From NCBI RefSeq assembly GCF_002211365.1, contig NZ_LOKZ01000001.1:496001-560000 (forward strand): a stretch of 64,000 nt of DNA, read 5' to 3'. The translations under genes were made by a program, and so were the position numbers. The notes beneath the pieces are model-generated. The model saw only the letters and a list, made by a program, of their open reading frames with translations, was not told where the DNA came from and did not search any database. Shown here in pieces: positions 27,715-36,597 of this stretch; the stretch's first letter is position 1, and every line of letters starts with the position of its first letter. The DNA is from Rhizobium sp. R711 (GTDB lineage: Bacteria; Pseudomonadota; Alphaproteobacteria; Rhizobiales; Rhizobiaceae).

Positions 27715-28950
27715 TTAGGATGCACCTCCCGTACGCGCCAGCAGTAACTGGCGAGCTTCATCGATCAACGCTTCCGGAGACACGTCGAGAGGCAATTGTG
27801 ATGCCCCTGCTCCTCCCGGGAGCTTGAGCGTAATCGTCGAAATCAGCTCGTGAACTTCATCTAGGATATTATCGGCCCCGTGAGGGTTCAGCAGTTGTTC
27901 AAGATCAATGCCTGCCATTTGCGGCGCAACCACAGAGCTTTGTGTGTCAGACAATTTGATTTCTATTTTCTCCACCCAGAGATCCGCGTGAGCGCGATGA
28001 CACGCGGCCTGCAGTTCGTCGCGCCATTGCTGCTTGTTGAGGACGAAGTCGCGGCGAAGGTCACTCTCGCCGCCAATGTGTATTCGGACGGCAGTGACAC
28101 GGCCCTCCATGGACACGGTGCGCGAGCGTGCTGCCTCTTCAACAAGGGCCAACACATCGGAGGCTTGGTGGTTCACGTCGAGGAAGATCTTGATCGCGTC
28201 GAAACGGGCTCCATCGACGATGACACGCTCATATCGCGGGCGGCCGTCTTCCACTGTCACCAGGACGGCTCCCTTTGCGCCCGTCTCTCTAATGTTACGG
28301 CCTTGCAGGTTGCCTGGGAAAACTACCAGCGGATCGGAAGCGACTTCTTCAAATTCATGTACATGCCCAAGGGCCCAATAGTCGTAGCCACGCGATCTGA
28401 GGTCTTCGACCGAACACGGCGCGTAGGGAGCATGCAACTCTCGTCCAGTTAGCGAGGTATGAAGGACGCCGATATTGAACCAACCCGGCACCGGCGCTGG
28501 GTAACCGATAGCAAGATTTTCCATCGCGGAACGTTCAGCGAAACCCTGCCCGTGCAGCGCCACTTTGAGTTCATCAATCTTGAAGGTCCCAGCTTTGTTT
28601 GTCGGGAACTCGTGAACGTTGGCCGGGAGCGTGATTGTCTTTGTAATGACGCTCAAGGCATCATGGTTGCCCCTCAGAAGGAATACCGGGATACCCGCTC
28701 GCTCCAACTTGGCCATTTCCCGGTTGAAAAACAGCCCGATCTTATTGTCCTTCCAGTCACCATCATAGACATCGCCAGCAATCACAAAGAAGTCGACGGC
28801 TAGTTCAATCGCCGTGGAGACTAGGGAGGAGAAGGAATTCCTGCTAGCTTCTATGAATACGGATGCGATTGTCGGATCCTTGACCGATAGCCCGTGAAAT
28901 GGGCTACCAAGGTGAAGGTCTGCCGAATGAATAAATCTAAACCTCGACAC
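27715..28950 (-). CDS. YhaO-like DNA repair exonuclease (Mre11/SbcD-type phosphoesterase)
   Basis: A 411-residue calcineurin-like phosphoesterase. Metal-binding motifs are in order: FIHSADLHLGSPF near residues 6-18, GDVYDGDW near 58, LLRGNHDAL near 93, and LGHVHEFEEV near 196. The C-terminal part is the usual cap region that binds the ATPase partner. It is first of a two-gene operon with the YhaN-like ATPase. The pair probably makes a nuclease complex similar in plan to SbcCD. Confidence 0.87.
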   Translation of the reverse strand: MSRFRFIHSADLHLGSPFHGLSVKDPTIASVFIEASRNSFSSLVSTAIELAVDFFVIAGDVYDGDWKDNKIGLFFNREMAKLERAGIPVFLLRGNHDALSVITKTITLPANVHEFPTNKAGTFKIDELKVALHGQGFAERSAMENLAIGYPAPVPGWFNIGVLHTSLTGRELHAPYAPCSVEDLRSRGYDYWALGHVHEFEEVASDPLVVFPGNLQGRNIRETGAKGAVLVTVEDGRPRYERVIVDGARFDAIKIFLDVNHQASDVLALVEEAARSRTVSMEGRVTAVRIHIGGESDLRRDFVLNKQQWRDELQAACHRAHADLWVEKIEIKLSDTQSSVVAPQMAGIDLEQLLNPHGADNILDEVHELISTITLKLPGGAGASQLPLDVSPEALIDEARQLLLARTGGAS

Positions 28951-29400
28951 GCGCTGCTCCTCGCGAATGACTGAAAGCGAAATGTTCCTTGTTTGTTCAT
29001 CCTTGCTGCAATGTCAAGGTGCTGAAACCTTGATGATTGGGCCCACACTCTGTTACTCACAACTTTCGACGACGGCATCGATGTTCAGGCCCAAGTCTTT
29101 GTCCTCGGGAATTTGGATGTTCTGTCACATTCGGTGCATTCATTTTCAGGCCGGACGGCCATCCCATATGAATTCCCTGATAGCCTAATTGAAGCTGACT
29201 TCAGCGCCCGTGGATTTCCCCGATTGGCTAAGGCTTGCGCAATCGGAACGTGCGGATGGCTTCGTGCAGCGCCCAGGCGCACCGCTCGACAATTATGGCC
29301 AACGTGGGACGGACGCTAAGGAGTGGGTTATCTCGCGCCGTAGCCACTGCATATTATTTGCTTGCCATATATAGTGTGCGGCAGTCCTGAGAGGCTGGCC
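28951..29400. other. Gap between divergent genes, no gene recognised
   Basis: 450 bp between the YhaO-like gene (minus) and the metalloprotease-like gene (plus). Short open frames overlap one another and show no family features. Promoters for both directions should be here. Confidence 0.4.
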
Positions 29401-30063
29401 ATGCAACGTCCGTTCGTTCCTCGACATGTCCTTTCGACTTTCGTTGTCGGGGTGACCGTAACAGCGACTTCATATGTCTATGCTTGCAGCCGTCTACCTG
29501 AGTCCGGCCCGGCCAAAAATCTTAGTCGTTTTCATCCGCAATCAGAGGCCCATTTCCAGAAGCCCTCAAGCGCGGTGGCAGACCCAATCTACGGTATCGC
29601 TCGTGCGCTAAATGAACTTCAGGCCACTACCCTCACCGGCCCGATTCTAGAAAGCGTCCTGGTTCAAGGTCGAAACGTCGCGAAAAAGGGAGCATTACCG
29701 ATCCCACCAGATATCCGAAAAGAGCTGACCGACTATTCGACTGAAGATTCGATGAACCGCGTCCGATACCGTATTGGTGACGTGGGCTCTCTGAATCTTG
29801 CCATTCTCCTGGAACGTGGAGGATATGCGGATGCTGTCACGCTGATCGATGTTGTCGTGTTTCGCGACGCCATTGCGGCCGCGACAATCTCCTTGTGGGC
29901 TCATGAACTGGTCCACGTCGACCAATTTCAAGAATGGGGTGTGCATGGTTTCGCGATCCGATATGCCCAGAACTGGCAAGCCGTGGAGAACTCCGCCTAC
30001 GCCAAAGGGGATGGCATCGCTCATTGCTCGTGCTGTCAACAAGTGCCAGGCAGACCAAATTGA
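29401..30063 (+). CDS. DUF4157-like putative metallopeptidase, C-terminus probably frameshifted
   Basis: About 220 residues. An N-terminal hydrophobic stretch (HVLSTFVVGVTVTATSYVYAC) may be a lipoprotein or export signal. The core SLWAHELVHVDQFQEWGVHG contains HELVH, a zincin HExxH site, and matches DUF4157-type proteins. The ATG at 29401 has GAGAGG upstream; an earlier start at 29362 is less likely. After AYAKGDGIAH the reading becomes cysteine-rich and stops at 30063. The next frame instead continues LIARAVNKCQADQIEATFS to about 30150, so one inserted base near 30010-30030 has probably changed the tail. The catalytic motif is intact; function unknown. Confidence 0.55.
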   Translation: MQRPFVPRHVLSTFVVGVTVTATSYVYACSRLPESGPAKNLSRFHPQSEAHFQKPSSAVADPIYGIARALNELQATTLTGPILESVLVQGRNVAKKGALPIPPDIRKELTDYSTEDSMNRVRYRIGDVGSLNLAILLERGGYADAVTLIDVVVFRDAIAAATISLWAHELVHVDQFQEWGVHGFAIRYAQNWQAVENSAYAKGDGIAHCSCCQQVPGRPN

Positions 30064-30510
30064 GGCCACATTCAGCAGGCCCACCTATCAGCGGGTTTGT
30101 CCAGCCAGCGCCACAGCCCAAAGCCGCATACGCGATCAATCGAGTCTAGACCTCTTTGAAGGTCGTGATGGCGGTGTCATGCACGAATTGCTCGCCAAGG
30201 ATCAGTCGTAACGTTGGCAAGGTTGGCCGTCAGGTAGCTGACATGTTCTTGTCTGAAACCTCTGGACTGTCATAAGGGAGGCTGGAGTGGCTGATCACAA
30301 AATCGGGTTCCTCAGAAAATGGCTGGCAACAAGATCGCCTCCAGGGTTGATCGCAAAAGGAAGGCGTCAGCCATCGATGCAATCATTAGATGTGCGGGGT
30401 GTGAAACGAGGCAAGGGATCGCTCAACAGATTTTTTAAATAGCCATTTGCAAAAACCACTTGAGTCGGACCCTGCGTCATACCGTAAGAAGGTTCGAGAA
30501 GGAGCTTTCA
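30064..30510. other. Gap with the likely out-of-frame tail of the metallopeptidase
   Basis: The first 100-150 bases continue the preceding protein in a shifted frame (NKCQADQIEATFS). From about 30210 to 30500 nothing is recognised, apart from AAGGAG before the MerR gene start. Confidence 0.35.
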
Positions 30511-31595
30511 ATGCATGGTCGCGCTCAGGAGGACGTTCTATTGACCGCACAAGAATGTGCCAGCCGGATTGGCCTGAGCATTCGTGCGCTTCGCCTCTAC
30601 GAGCAGCAAGGTTTGATCTCGCCCCGCCGCACGTCCAAGCAGTGGCGGCTTTACGGCAGCACCGAAATTGCCCGGTTGAACGAAATACTGGTCCTGAAAT
30701 CTCTCGGCCTCACCCTGCGCGACATCTCCAAGCTATTGCGTGGACACCCCACTGACCTGGTGCAAACACTCACCTCCAGCGGGACGCTTTAGCCGAGGCC
30801 AGAAGCCGAGCAGAACGCGGGCTACGCACCATTGACGCGCTGCAATCAAAGATTCGAACCGGCCAGACTGCCAGCATGGACGACCTCATGAAACTGGTAA
30901 AGGAAACGAACATGGCCGAGCCTCTGAAGGATACCGTAGCCTGGCGTCGCTATGAACAGATGCGGCCACGGACCGAGATTGCGGTCGATCCCTCCCTGTA
31001 CGAGGAATATTCTGGAGCCTACGAAACGGTCGACGGCACTCTCTCTGTCGTGTCTCACCGTGATCATCGGCTTTTCTACCGAATTGTCGGGCAGTCCGAT
31101 CTTGAGATTTTCCCCGAGAGCGACACCGCCTTCTTCATGAAGGCTTTGCCCGTTCAGATAACCTTCGAGCTGAACCAAGACCGCCGGGTGCGAAACCTGA
31201 CCCATCATCAAAACGGCTGGGAGGATTACGCCGCCAAGGTGGATTTGGGCGAGGTTTTGGACTTCGAAGACGAGGTGCAACAACGCATTAAGGATCAGCA
31301 ACCCCTCCCCGAAAGCGAGCGCATTGTGCGCCGTGTGATCGACGAGCACGCTCGCGGTGAACCCAACCTTGAGAATATGTCACCAGCGTTGGCAGTTCTC
31401 GCGGACGAACAGAAGGAATTCATTCGTGACGAGCTGGAGAAGGCTGCTGCGTTGAAGGCCCTTTCATTCAAGGGGGTTTCACAAGACGGACTTGATGTCT
31501 ACGACGCTGAATTCGAGAATGCCAAGATTGAATGGGGCTTCGCCGTCGCCCGCCGAGGAAAGATAAGCCATCTCTATTTGCGCCCCACGCTGTAG
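30511..31595 (+). pseudogene. MerR-type regulator with C-terminal DUF3471-like domain, split by one missing base
   Basis: The ATG at 30511 follows GAAGGAG. Codons to 30780 encode a MerR helix-turn-helix (LTAQECASRIGLSIRALRLY, SPRRTSKQWRLYG) and its dimer region to TDLVQTLT, then a premature TAG at 30790. Restoring one base near 30775 continues the protein without a break as QRDALAEARSRAERGLRTID, through MDDLMKLVKETN to TAG at 31595. The C-terminal part, EEYSGAYETVDGTLSVV and IFPESDTAFFMKALPVQITF, resembles DUF3471, often attached to beta-lactamase-like hydrolases. A MerR-DUF3471 fusion suggests a regulator with a beta-rich ligand or partner domain. Both pieces have normal coding character, so the lesion is recent or a sequencing error. 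Confidence 0.75.
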
Positions 31596-31698
31596 ATCAA
31601 GGACCAGGCGAAACAGAGCTGGCTCGGGAAATTTGGACAGCATGGATAAGTGGAATTTCTGCCTGACTTCGGCTTAGATGCCGGGAACAGGAGATACC

Positions 31699-32010
31699 AT
31701 GACGAGACACCGCGCCGGAACCATAGCCCGGCTTTCAAGGCGAAGGTGGCGCTTGCCGCCATTCGGGGTGAACAGACGCTGGTGGAATTATCCCAGCAGT
31801 TCGACGTGCACGCCAATCAGATCAAGCAGTGGAAAGACCAGCTCCTTGAGGGGGGCGACAGGCGTTTTCGGCGATGACGCCAAAGCGGAACCGGCGGCTC
31901 CGACCGTCGATGTCAAAACCCTGCACGCCAAGATTGGGGAGCTGACGTTAGAGAATGATTTTTTATCCGGTGCGCTCGGCAAAGCCGGATTGCTGAGCGG
32001 AAAGAAATGA
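31699..32010 (+). pseudogene. IS3-family OrfA, frameshifted
   Basis: The body reads NHSPAFKAKVALAAIRGEQT and LSQQFDVHANQIKQWKDQLL in one frame, a helix-turn-helix transposase OrfA. The ATG at 31699 is not in that frame. A run of six G at about 31848-31855 (five expected) shifts it again; the leucine-zipper end VKTLHAKIGELTLENDFLSG continues in a third reading. At least two indels, so not functional. Confidence 0.78.
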
Positions 32011-32815
32011 TAAACCGCGAGCACAAGCTGTCGGTCGTGCGCCAGGCGAAGCTTCTCGGCTTCAGTCGTGGCAGCCTCTATTATTCGCCGCGTCCTGTGT
32101 CAGACGGCGATCTGACCTTGATGCGGCGGATCGACGAACTGCATCTCGATTACCCGTTTGCCGGAAGCCGGATGTTGCAGGGGCTTTTGAAGGCGGAAGG
32201 GCTTCAGACAGGGCGGCTTCACGTCGCGACGCTGATGAGGAAGATGGGCATTGAGGCAATCTACCGCCGTCCCCATACGTCTAAACCGGCACCTGGTCAC
32301 AGGGTCTATCCATATCTGCTTAGGAAGCTGGCGGTCACCAGACCCAACCAGGTCTGGGCAATGGATATAAGCTACGTCCCCATGGCGCGGGGCTTCGTCT
32401 ATCTCTGCGCCGTCGTCGATTGGTTCAGTAGCCGAGTGCTTTCATGGCGGCTGTCGATCACGATGGAGACGGCCTTTTGTATTGAAGCGGTCGAGGAAGC
32501 TCTTTGCCGATATGGCAGGCCAGAGATATTCAATACCGACCAGGGATCGCAGTTCACCTCCATCGACTTCACGGCGGTGCTGAAGAAGGCCGGCAGGGTG
32601 CATGGCGCGACAACGTCTTCGTCGAGCGGCTCTGGCGGTCGATCAAATACGAGGAGGTCTATCTCCATGCCTACAAGACTGTGTCCGAGGCCAGCGCTGG
32701 CATCGGCCGCTATCTGACCTTTTACAATACCCGACGCCCGCATTCATCCCTTGACCGGCAGACGCCGGATCAGGCTCACTTCAACGCGCTGACGCCAATG
32801 ATGGTGGCGGCATAA
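32007..32815 (+). pseudogene. IS3-family OrfB (DDE integrase), internal deletion
   Basis: Retroviral-integrase-type transposase. The frame from 32007 holds the HTH_21 region and the first two acidic positions (WAMDISYVP and NTDQGSQFTS). Near 32600, about 20 bases that should encode the ISMDGK part are missing, and the frame changes. The rest, GAWRDNVFVERLWRSIKYEE with the third acidic residue and YNTRRPHSSLDRQTP, reads on in another frame to 32815. The catalytic core is thus broken. Confidence 0.82.
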
Positions 32816-33126
32816 TCGAGACGGAAATCCACTTAGCAAAACGCCCGGAACTGTTCAGACAAACCGAGCCACCTCTAACCCCATCGCGGCTAAGAGCGAA
32901 AGCGCTCAAATAAGGCGCTGCCTTGGCGAGTACAATAGTAGTTGACGAGTCAGTTAGTTATAGCCGCCGAGTCACACGGAGTCAGGTCCGTGCGAAATTG
33001 AGTCAGATCTAATGCAAGATAACAATCAGTCCTTCCTCGACCCCGCGCTTGTTGCAACAACAGCCGCCACAATGACGCCATAGATTTTGATGTTATCTGG
33101 CTTGCAAAACAAGCGGATAGCGAAAA

Positions 33127-33705
33127 ATGAAACTCGTGGCTCTATTTGCAACCGCGCTTTTGCTCATCACCTTTCAGGCTCAGGCCCAGATTTACGGACC
33201 ATACGACGACTACGGCGATTACGGCTACGTTGATCCCTATGGGCCATATGGACCGCCAGACTATGGCGAGCCGATGCCGGAATACCGACCCCGAGCAAGG
33301 AGCGGCGGAGGAACAATTGTCATTGCCACGCGAGAGCACACGCTCGTCTATACAACCCCGCAAGGCGATCAGCTTGCCTACCCGATTGCTGTGGGGCGCG
33401 AAGGCAAGCAATGGTACGGCACCACACATGTCGTCTCGAAGCGCAAACATCCCGAGTGGCGGCCGACGGCGAGCATGCGCCGGAAGAACCCAAAGCTGCC
33501 TGACGTCATGATGCCGGGTCCTTCCAATCCGCTTGGGACACGTGCCATTTATCTTGCCGACGGCTTATTGCGCATCCACGGCACCAACGATCCATCCTCT
33601 ATTGGCACGAACGCATCAAGCGGGTGTTTTCGTATGTACCGAGAGGATGTCGAGGAGCTTTACGAGATGGTCCGACCGGGAACACGTGTGATCGTCCAGC
33701 GATGA
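33127..33705 (+). CDS. L,D-transpeptidase (YkuD family), exported
   Basis: A 192-residue exported enzyme. Residues 1-21 are a signal peptide ending AQAQ, followed by a tyrosine/glycine/proline-rich linker (residues 22-60). The YkuD domain has the catalytic pattern HGTNDPSSIGTNASSGCFRM near residues 148-167 with the nucleophile Cys165. Such enzymes make 3-3 peptide cross-links in peptidoglycan or attach proteins to it, which is important in polar-growing Rhizobiales. The ATG has AAGCGGATAGCG upstream, a weak site. Stand-alone gene. Confidence 0.87.
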   Translation: MKLVALFATALLLITFQAQAQIYGPYDDYGDYGYVDPYGPYGPPDYGEPMPEYRPRARSGGGTIVIATREHTLVYTTPQGDQLAYPIAVGREGKQWYGTTHVVSKRKHPEWRPTASMRRKNPKLPDVMMPGPSNPLGTRAIYLADGLLRIHGTNDPSSIGTNASSGCFRMYREDVEELYEMVRPGTRVIVQR

Positions 33706-33797
33706 TATTGCCGGATCTGCGTATCCGGCGTGTAGCCTTAGCAGTTCGGCATCTTCGTCATCAAAGCTTCATGTGGCTCTGCCATGACATACTGACG

Positions 33798-34643
33798 ATG
33801 TCTTATCCAAATCCTCCCGAACATCCCGAAGTGTCATCCCGCATCTCACCAGCCGCTTCGCCGCGCCTTGCCATGTTGGCTGAAGCCGTTCTTGTCGGAG
33901 GTGCTAAAGCGCGCTCATCCCTGCGCCGTCGAATGGGGGGTGAGTTGCTGACAAAAGCGCCGAGGGATTATCAGACCGAGATCGATGTCGCAGTCGAGCA
34001 AATTATCGTCGGCGAAGTGAACAGGTGCTTTCCCACCTACGCGATCAAGGGTGAAGAAGCGGTTGGCAATCGAAACGCCGGGGATGGAGCACCGGTGATC
34101 TACATCGATCCGATTGACGGAACGACGAATTTCGCCTGGGGCATTCCGCATTTCGGAATGACAATCTCGATCGTGGACAACGGTCAGCTCGTAACTGGCG
34201 TCGTCTACGACGCAATGCTGGACGAGCTGTTCAGCGCCGAACTTGGAGGCGGGGCGTATCTCGATGGACAGCGGATCGAGTGTGTATATTCCAAGGGAAC
34301 CGAGGACGTGCTCGTCGGCGCCGGTTTGCCAGTCCCCGGGCAGCTGAAGGCGGTATCGGAGGATCTTTACTTCAGCGCGCTGAAGCGCTTGATGAACACG
34401 ACCGCAGGGGTACGCCGGCTTGGCTCAGCGGCGCTGTCGATCGCCTATGTTGCCTGCGGCCGCCTGGACGGCTTTTTCGAAGATGGCCTCTCGTTACATG
34501 ATTACGGCGCCTCTGCCTTGCTGGTGCGCGAAGCGGGTGGCGTGGTTTCTGCTTTCAATGGTGGGCCTATTACAGCAAGTGGAGACATACTTGCCGCAAA
34601 CCGGGCCCTCCACCCCTGGCTGGTTACAGGCTTTCAGGCCTGA
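33798..34643 (+). CDS. Inositol monophosphatase family phosphatase
   Basis: About 281 residues. Metal-binding signatures are IKGEEAVGN near residue 76, IDPIDGTTNFAWGIP near residue 101, and LSLHDYGASALLVREAGG near residue 232. Members dephosphorylate inositol phosphate, histidinol phosphate or PAP, using Mg2+. The frame is open from 33624, over the end of the transpeptidase gene; the ATG at 33798 gives a normal family length. It ends 10 bp inside the convergent phosphodiesterase gene, a possible functional link through phosphorylated polyols. Exact substrate unknown. Confidence 0.8.
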   Translation: MSYPNPPEHPEVSSRISPAASPRLAMLAEAVLVGGAKARSSLRRRMGGELLTKAPRDYQTEIDVAVEQIIVGEVNRCFPTYAIKGEEAVGNRNAGDGAPVIYIDPIDGTTNFAWGIPHFGMTISIVDNGQLVTGVVYDAMLDELFSAELGGGAYLDGQRIECVYSKGTEDVLVGAGLPVPGQLKAVSEDLYFSALKRLMNTTAGVRRLGSAALSIAYVACGRLDGFFEDGLSLHDYGASALLVREAGGVVSAFNGGPITASGDILAANRALHPWLVTGFQA

Positions 34644-35491
34644 TCTTCCATCAAAAGCCGCTCCAGACCAACCGGATCGTCGGTCGTGATCTGGTCGACC
34701 TTCAGCTCGAGCAGGCGCCTGACGCATGGCAGAACGTGCGGCACCGCCGAGTTGATCGTGTAGGCGTCAACGACCCGGCCCCCATCATGAAAAGCACCGA
34801 TCAGGTCATAACCGGCCTGATCGGCGAAAAGAACCAGTCGGCGATCGAGATAAATCATCTTCGCGCGCGGCGCAGCACGTTGAGCGCCAGCAACGAAGCC
34901 TGCGAAGTCGCGGCTTTCCATCAGCCGTTCGATAGCACCGTCGTGACACGGGTCATAGCCGATCGCCATGCCGGGCACGGCCCGTGACAGGCGCTCGACA
35001 GCAACCGGATCACCGCCTGAAAGGATGACGGAGCTCGAGACCGGCGAAATCGCCGCCGCGAACGCGGCAATGTCGGTGTCACGAATGGCATGCGAACTCT
35101 CCTTCAGGTCAAGCTGCAGTCCAGCTCGAGGATCTCGGCTGATCTCAGCGAGTAGTAGCGCAAGATCGTCAAGCATCATGACCTTGTGCTGACTTGGCGC
35201 CCCGAACGGGTCCCTTAGATAGAGGGTACGCAAGTAGGCCTCGGATGCCTCGCGAACCGGACCGGATCCGCTTGTCGCCGTCTCAAGGGTCTCGTCATGC
35301 AGAACTGCAAAGCCATGCCCGGCAAAACGCACGAGATCAATCTCGACGCTCGCTCCGAGTTCCATACCCTCGATGATGCGCTCGCCCGTGAAGGAAATGT
35401 CACCGGCAAAACGGTGTCCTCTATGCCATTTCAGCCAGGTGCGATGCCCGCATCGCTCAATTGCAACTCCACGCGCTTCAAGCATGCCCAA
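34634..35491 (-). CDS. Glycerophosphodiester phosphodiesterase (GDPD family)
   Basis: A 285-residue GDPD TIM-barrel protein. The motif WHRGHRFAGD near residues 22-31, MELGASVEIDLVRFAGHGFA near 42-61 and VLHDETLETATSGSG near 62-76 carry the catalytic His pair and acidic metal ligands. QLDLKE follows near 124. It hydrolyses glycerophosphodiesters to glycerol-3-phosphate and an alcohol. No signal peptide, so it is cytoplasmic. The start overlaps the ABC ATPase stop by 14 bp, so it is the last gene of that transport operon, as ugpQ is in ugpBAECQ. Confidence 0.85.
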   Translation of the reverse strand: MGMLEARGVAIERCGHRTWLKWHRGHRFAGDISFTGERIIEGMELGASVEIDLVRFAGHGFAVLHDETLETATSGSGPVREASEAYLRTLYLRDPFGAPSQHKVMMLDDLALLLAEISRDPRAGLQLDLKESSHAIRDTDIAAFAAAISPVSSSVILSGGDPVAVERLSRAVPGMAIGYDPCHDGAIERLMESRDFAGFVAGAQRAAPRAKMIYLDRRLVLFADQAGYDLIGAFHDGGRVVDAYTINSAVPHVLPCVRRLLELKVDQITTDDPVGLERLLMEDQA

Positions 35492-36560
35492 ACACCCGAT
35501 CGTTCTTTAGCTTCGATGCCGCGGCGAACTCGTAGACAAGCCGATTGTCCCGAAACACTCTGAAGGCCGTGGCGACCGGCTCCACCGGCATACCTTTGAT
35601 CCAGTCGCTGTTGCCCGAAGTCATGACTTTCACCCTTGCTCCGTCGGCAAGGTCGACGTCAACGACCTTGTGGGTGCCGAAATCGATGCTGCGATGAACG
35701 ATGGCGGCGCCCGCTTTATCCTTCGTCACCGCAAGCGAGAGGGCTTCCGGGCGAATGGCAAGCACGATTTCGCCATCGGCAACAGGAACAGGAACTGCAA
35801 AGGCTGCATGCTGGCTCAAACCATCCTTCACGGTCGTGCGAACGAAGTTCATCGAACCGATGAAACCGGCAACGAATTCGGTCTCTGGCTCCCGATAGAT
35901 ACGGTCGGGCGGCCCGATCTGCTCGGTGCGGCCATCGCGCATGACGACGATCCGGTCGGCAATTGCCAGCGCTTCATCCTGCCCGTGCGTGACGAAGAGC
36001 GTGGTTATGCCAAGCCGCTGCTGGATGTCGCGCACCTCTTGGCGCAACCGCTCCCGCAAGTGCTGGTCAAGGCTGGCGAAGGGTTCGTCGAGCAGAAGGA
36101 TCTTTGGTTCGAGCACAAGCGAGCGGGCAAGTGCAACGCGTTGCTGCTGGCCGCCGGAAAGCTGCGTGGTCATGCGTTTGCCGAAGTCGGCAAGGCCGAC
36201 AAGCGCCAAGGCCTGTTCTACGCGTTCCCGGATCTCGGATCTTTGAAGGCGGCGAAGCTTGAGACCAAATGCGATATTGTTGAAGACGTCCATGTGCGTC
36301 CACAGCGCATGACTCTGAAACACCATGCCTGTTGGCCGCTTTTCCGGCGGCACTGACGTAACATCCTTGGCGTCGATCAGGATGTTTCCTTCCGTCGGCG
36401 CTTCGAAGCCGCCAATCATACGAAGCAATGTCGACTTTCCTGAGCCTGATGGACCAAGCAGGCAGACAAGTTCTCCGTCTTCGACATCGAGCGAGACATC
36501 GCGTACCGCATGCGTGGCGCCGAAGCTCTTCGAGACACCCCTTATCGTCAAGCGTGCCAT
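35478..36560 (-). CDS. ABC transporter ATP-binding protein (PotA/FbpC type)
   Basis: A 360-residue ATPase subunit. Walker A GPSGSGKST near residue 36, Q-loop FQSHALWTHM, signature LSGGQQQRVALARSL near 136, Walker B ILLLDEPFASLD and H-loop VTHGQDEALA are all intact. The C-terminal part, from about residue 240, is a TOBE-type regulatory region. It energises import through the two permeases upstream. The family includes uptake systems for polyamines, iron(III), 2-aminoethylphosphonate and sugar phosphates. Confidence 0.88.
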   Translation of the reverse strand: MARLTIRGVSKSFGATHAVRDVSLDVEDGELVCLLGPSGSGKSTLLRMIGGFEAPTEGNILIDAKDVTSVPPEKRPTGMVFQSHALWTHMDVFNNIAFGLKLRRLQRSEIRERVEQALALVGLADFGKRMTTQLSGGQQQRVALARSLVLEPKILLLDEPFASLDQHLRERLRQEVRDIQQRLGITTLFVTHGQDEALAIADRIVVMRDGRTEQIGPPDRIYREPETEFVAGFIGSMNFVRTTVKDGLSQHAAFAVPVPVADGEIVLAIRPEALSLAVTKDKAGAAIVHRSIDFGTHKVVDVDLADGARVKVMTSGNSDWIKGMPVEPVATAFRVFRDNRLVYEFAAASKLKNDRVFGHA

Positions 36561-36597
36561 CTTTATCCCTTCCTGGGGTCGATCCCCACAACGAACA

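Larger units (their letters stand above)
31620..32871 (+). mobile_element. Degraded IS3-family insertion sequence
   Basis: About 1.25 kb bounded by TGGCTCGG at 31620 and its inverse CCGAGCCA ending at 32871. Further inside, TAAGTGGA near 31648 matches the inverse of TCCACTTA near 32829. Between them lie an orfA and an orfB of IS3 type on the plus strand, both damaged. I see no target duplication (AGC before, CCT after), which suggests old rearrangement of the flanks. It lies 25 bp after the MerR-DUF3471 pseudogene. Confidence 0.8.
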
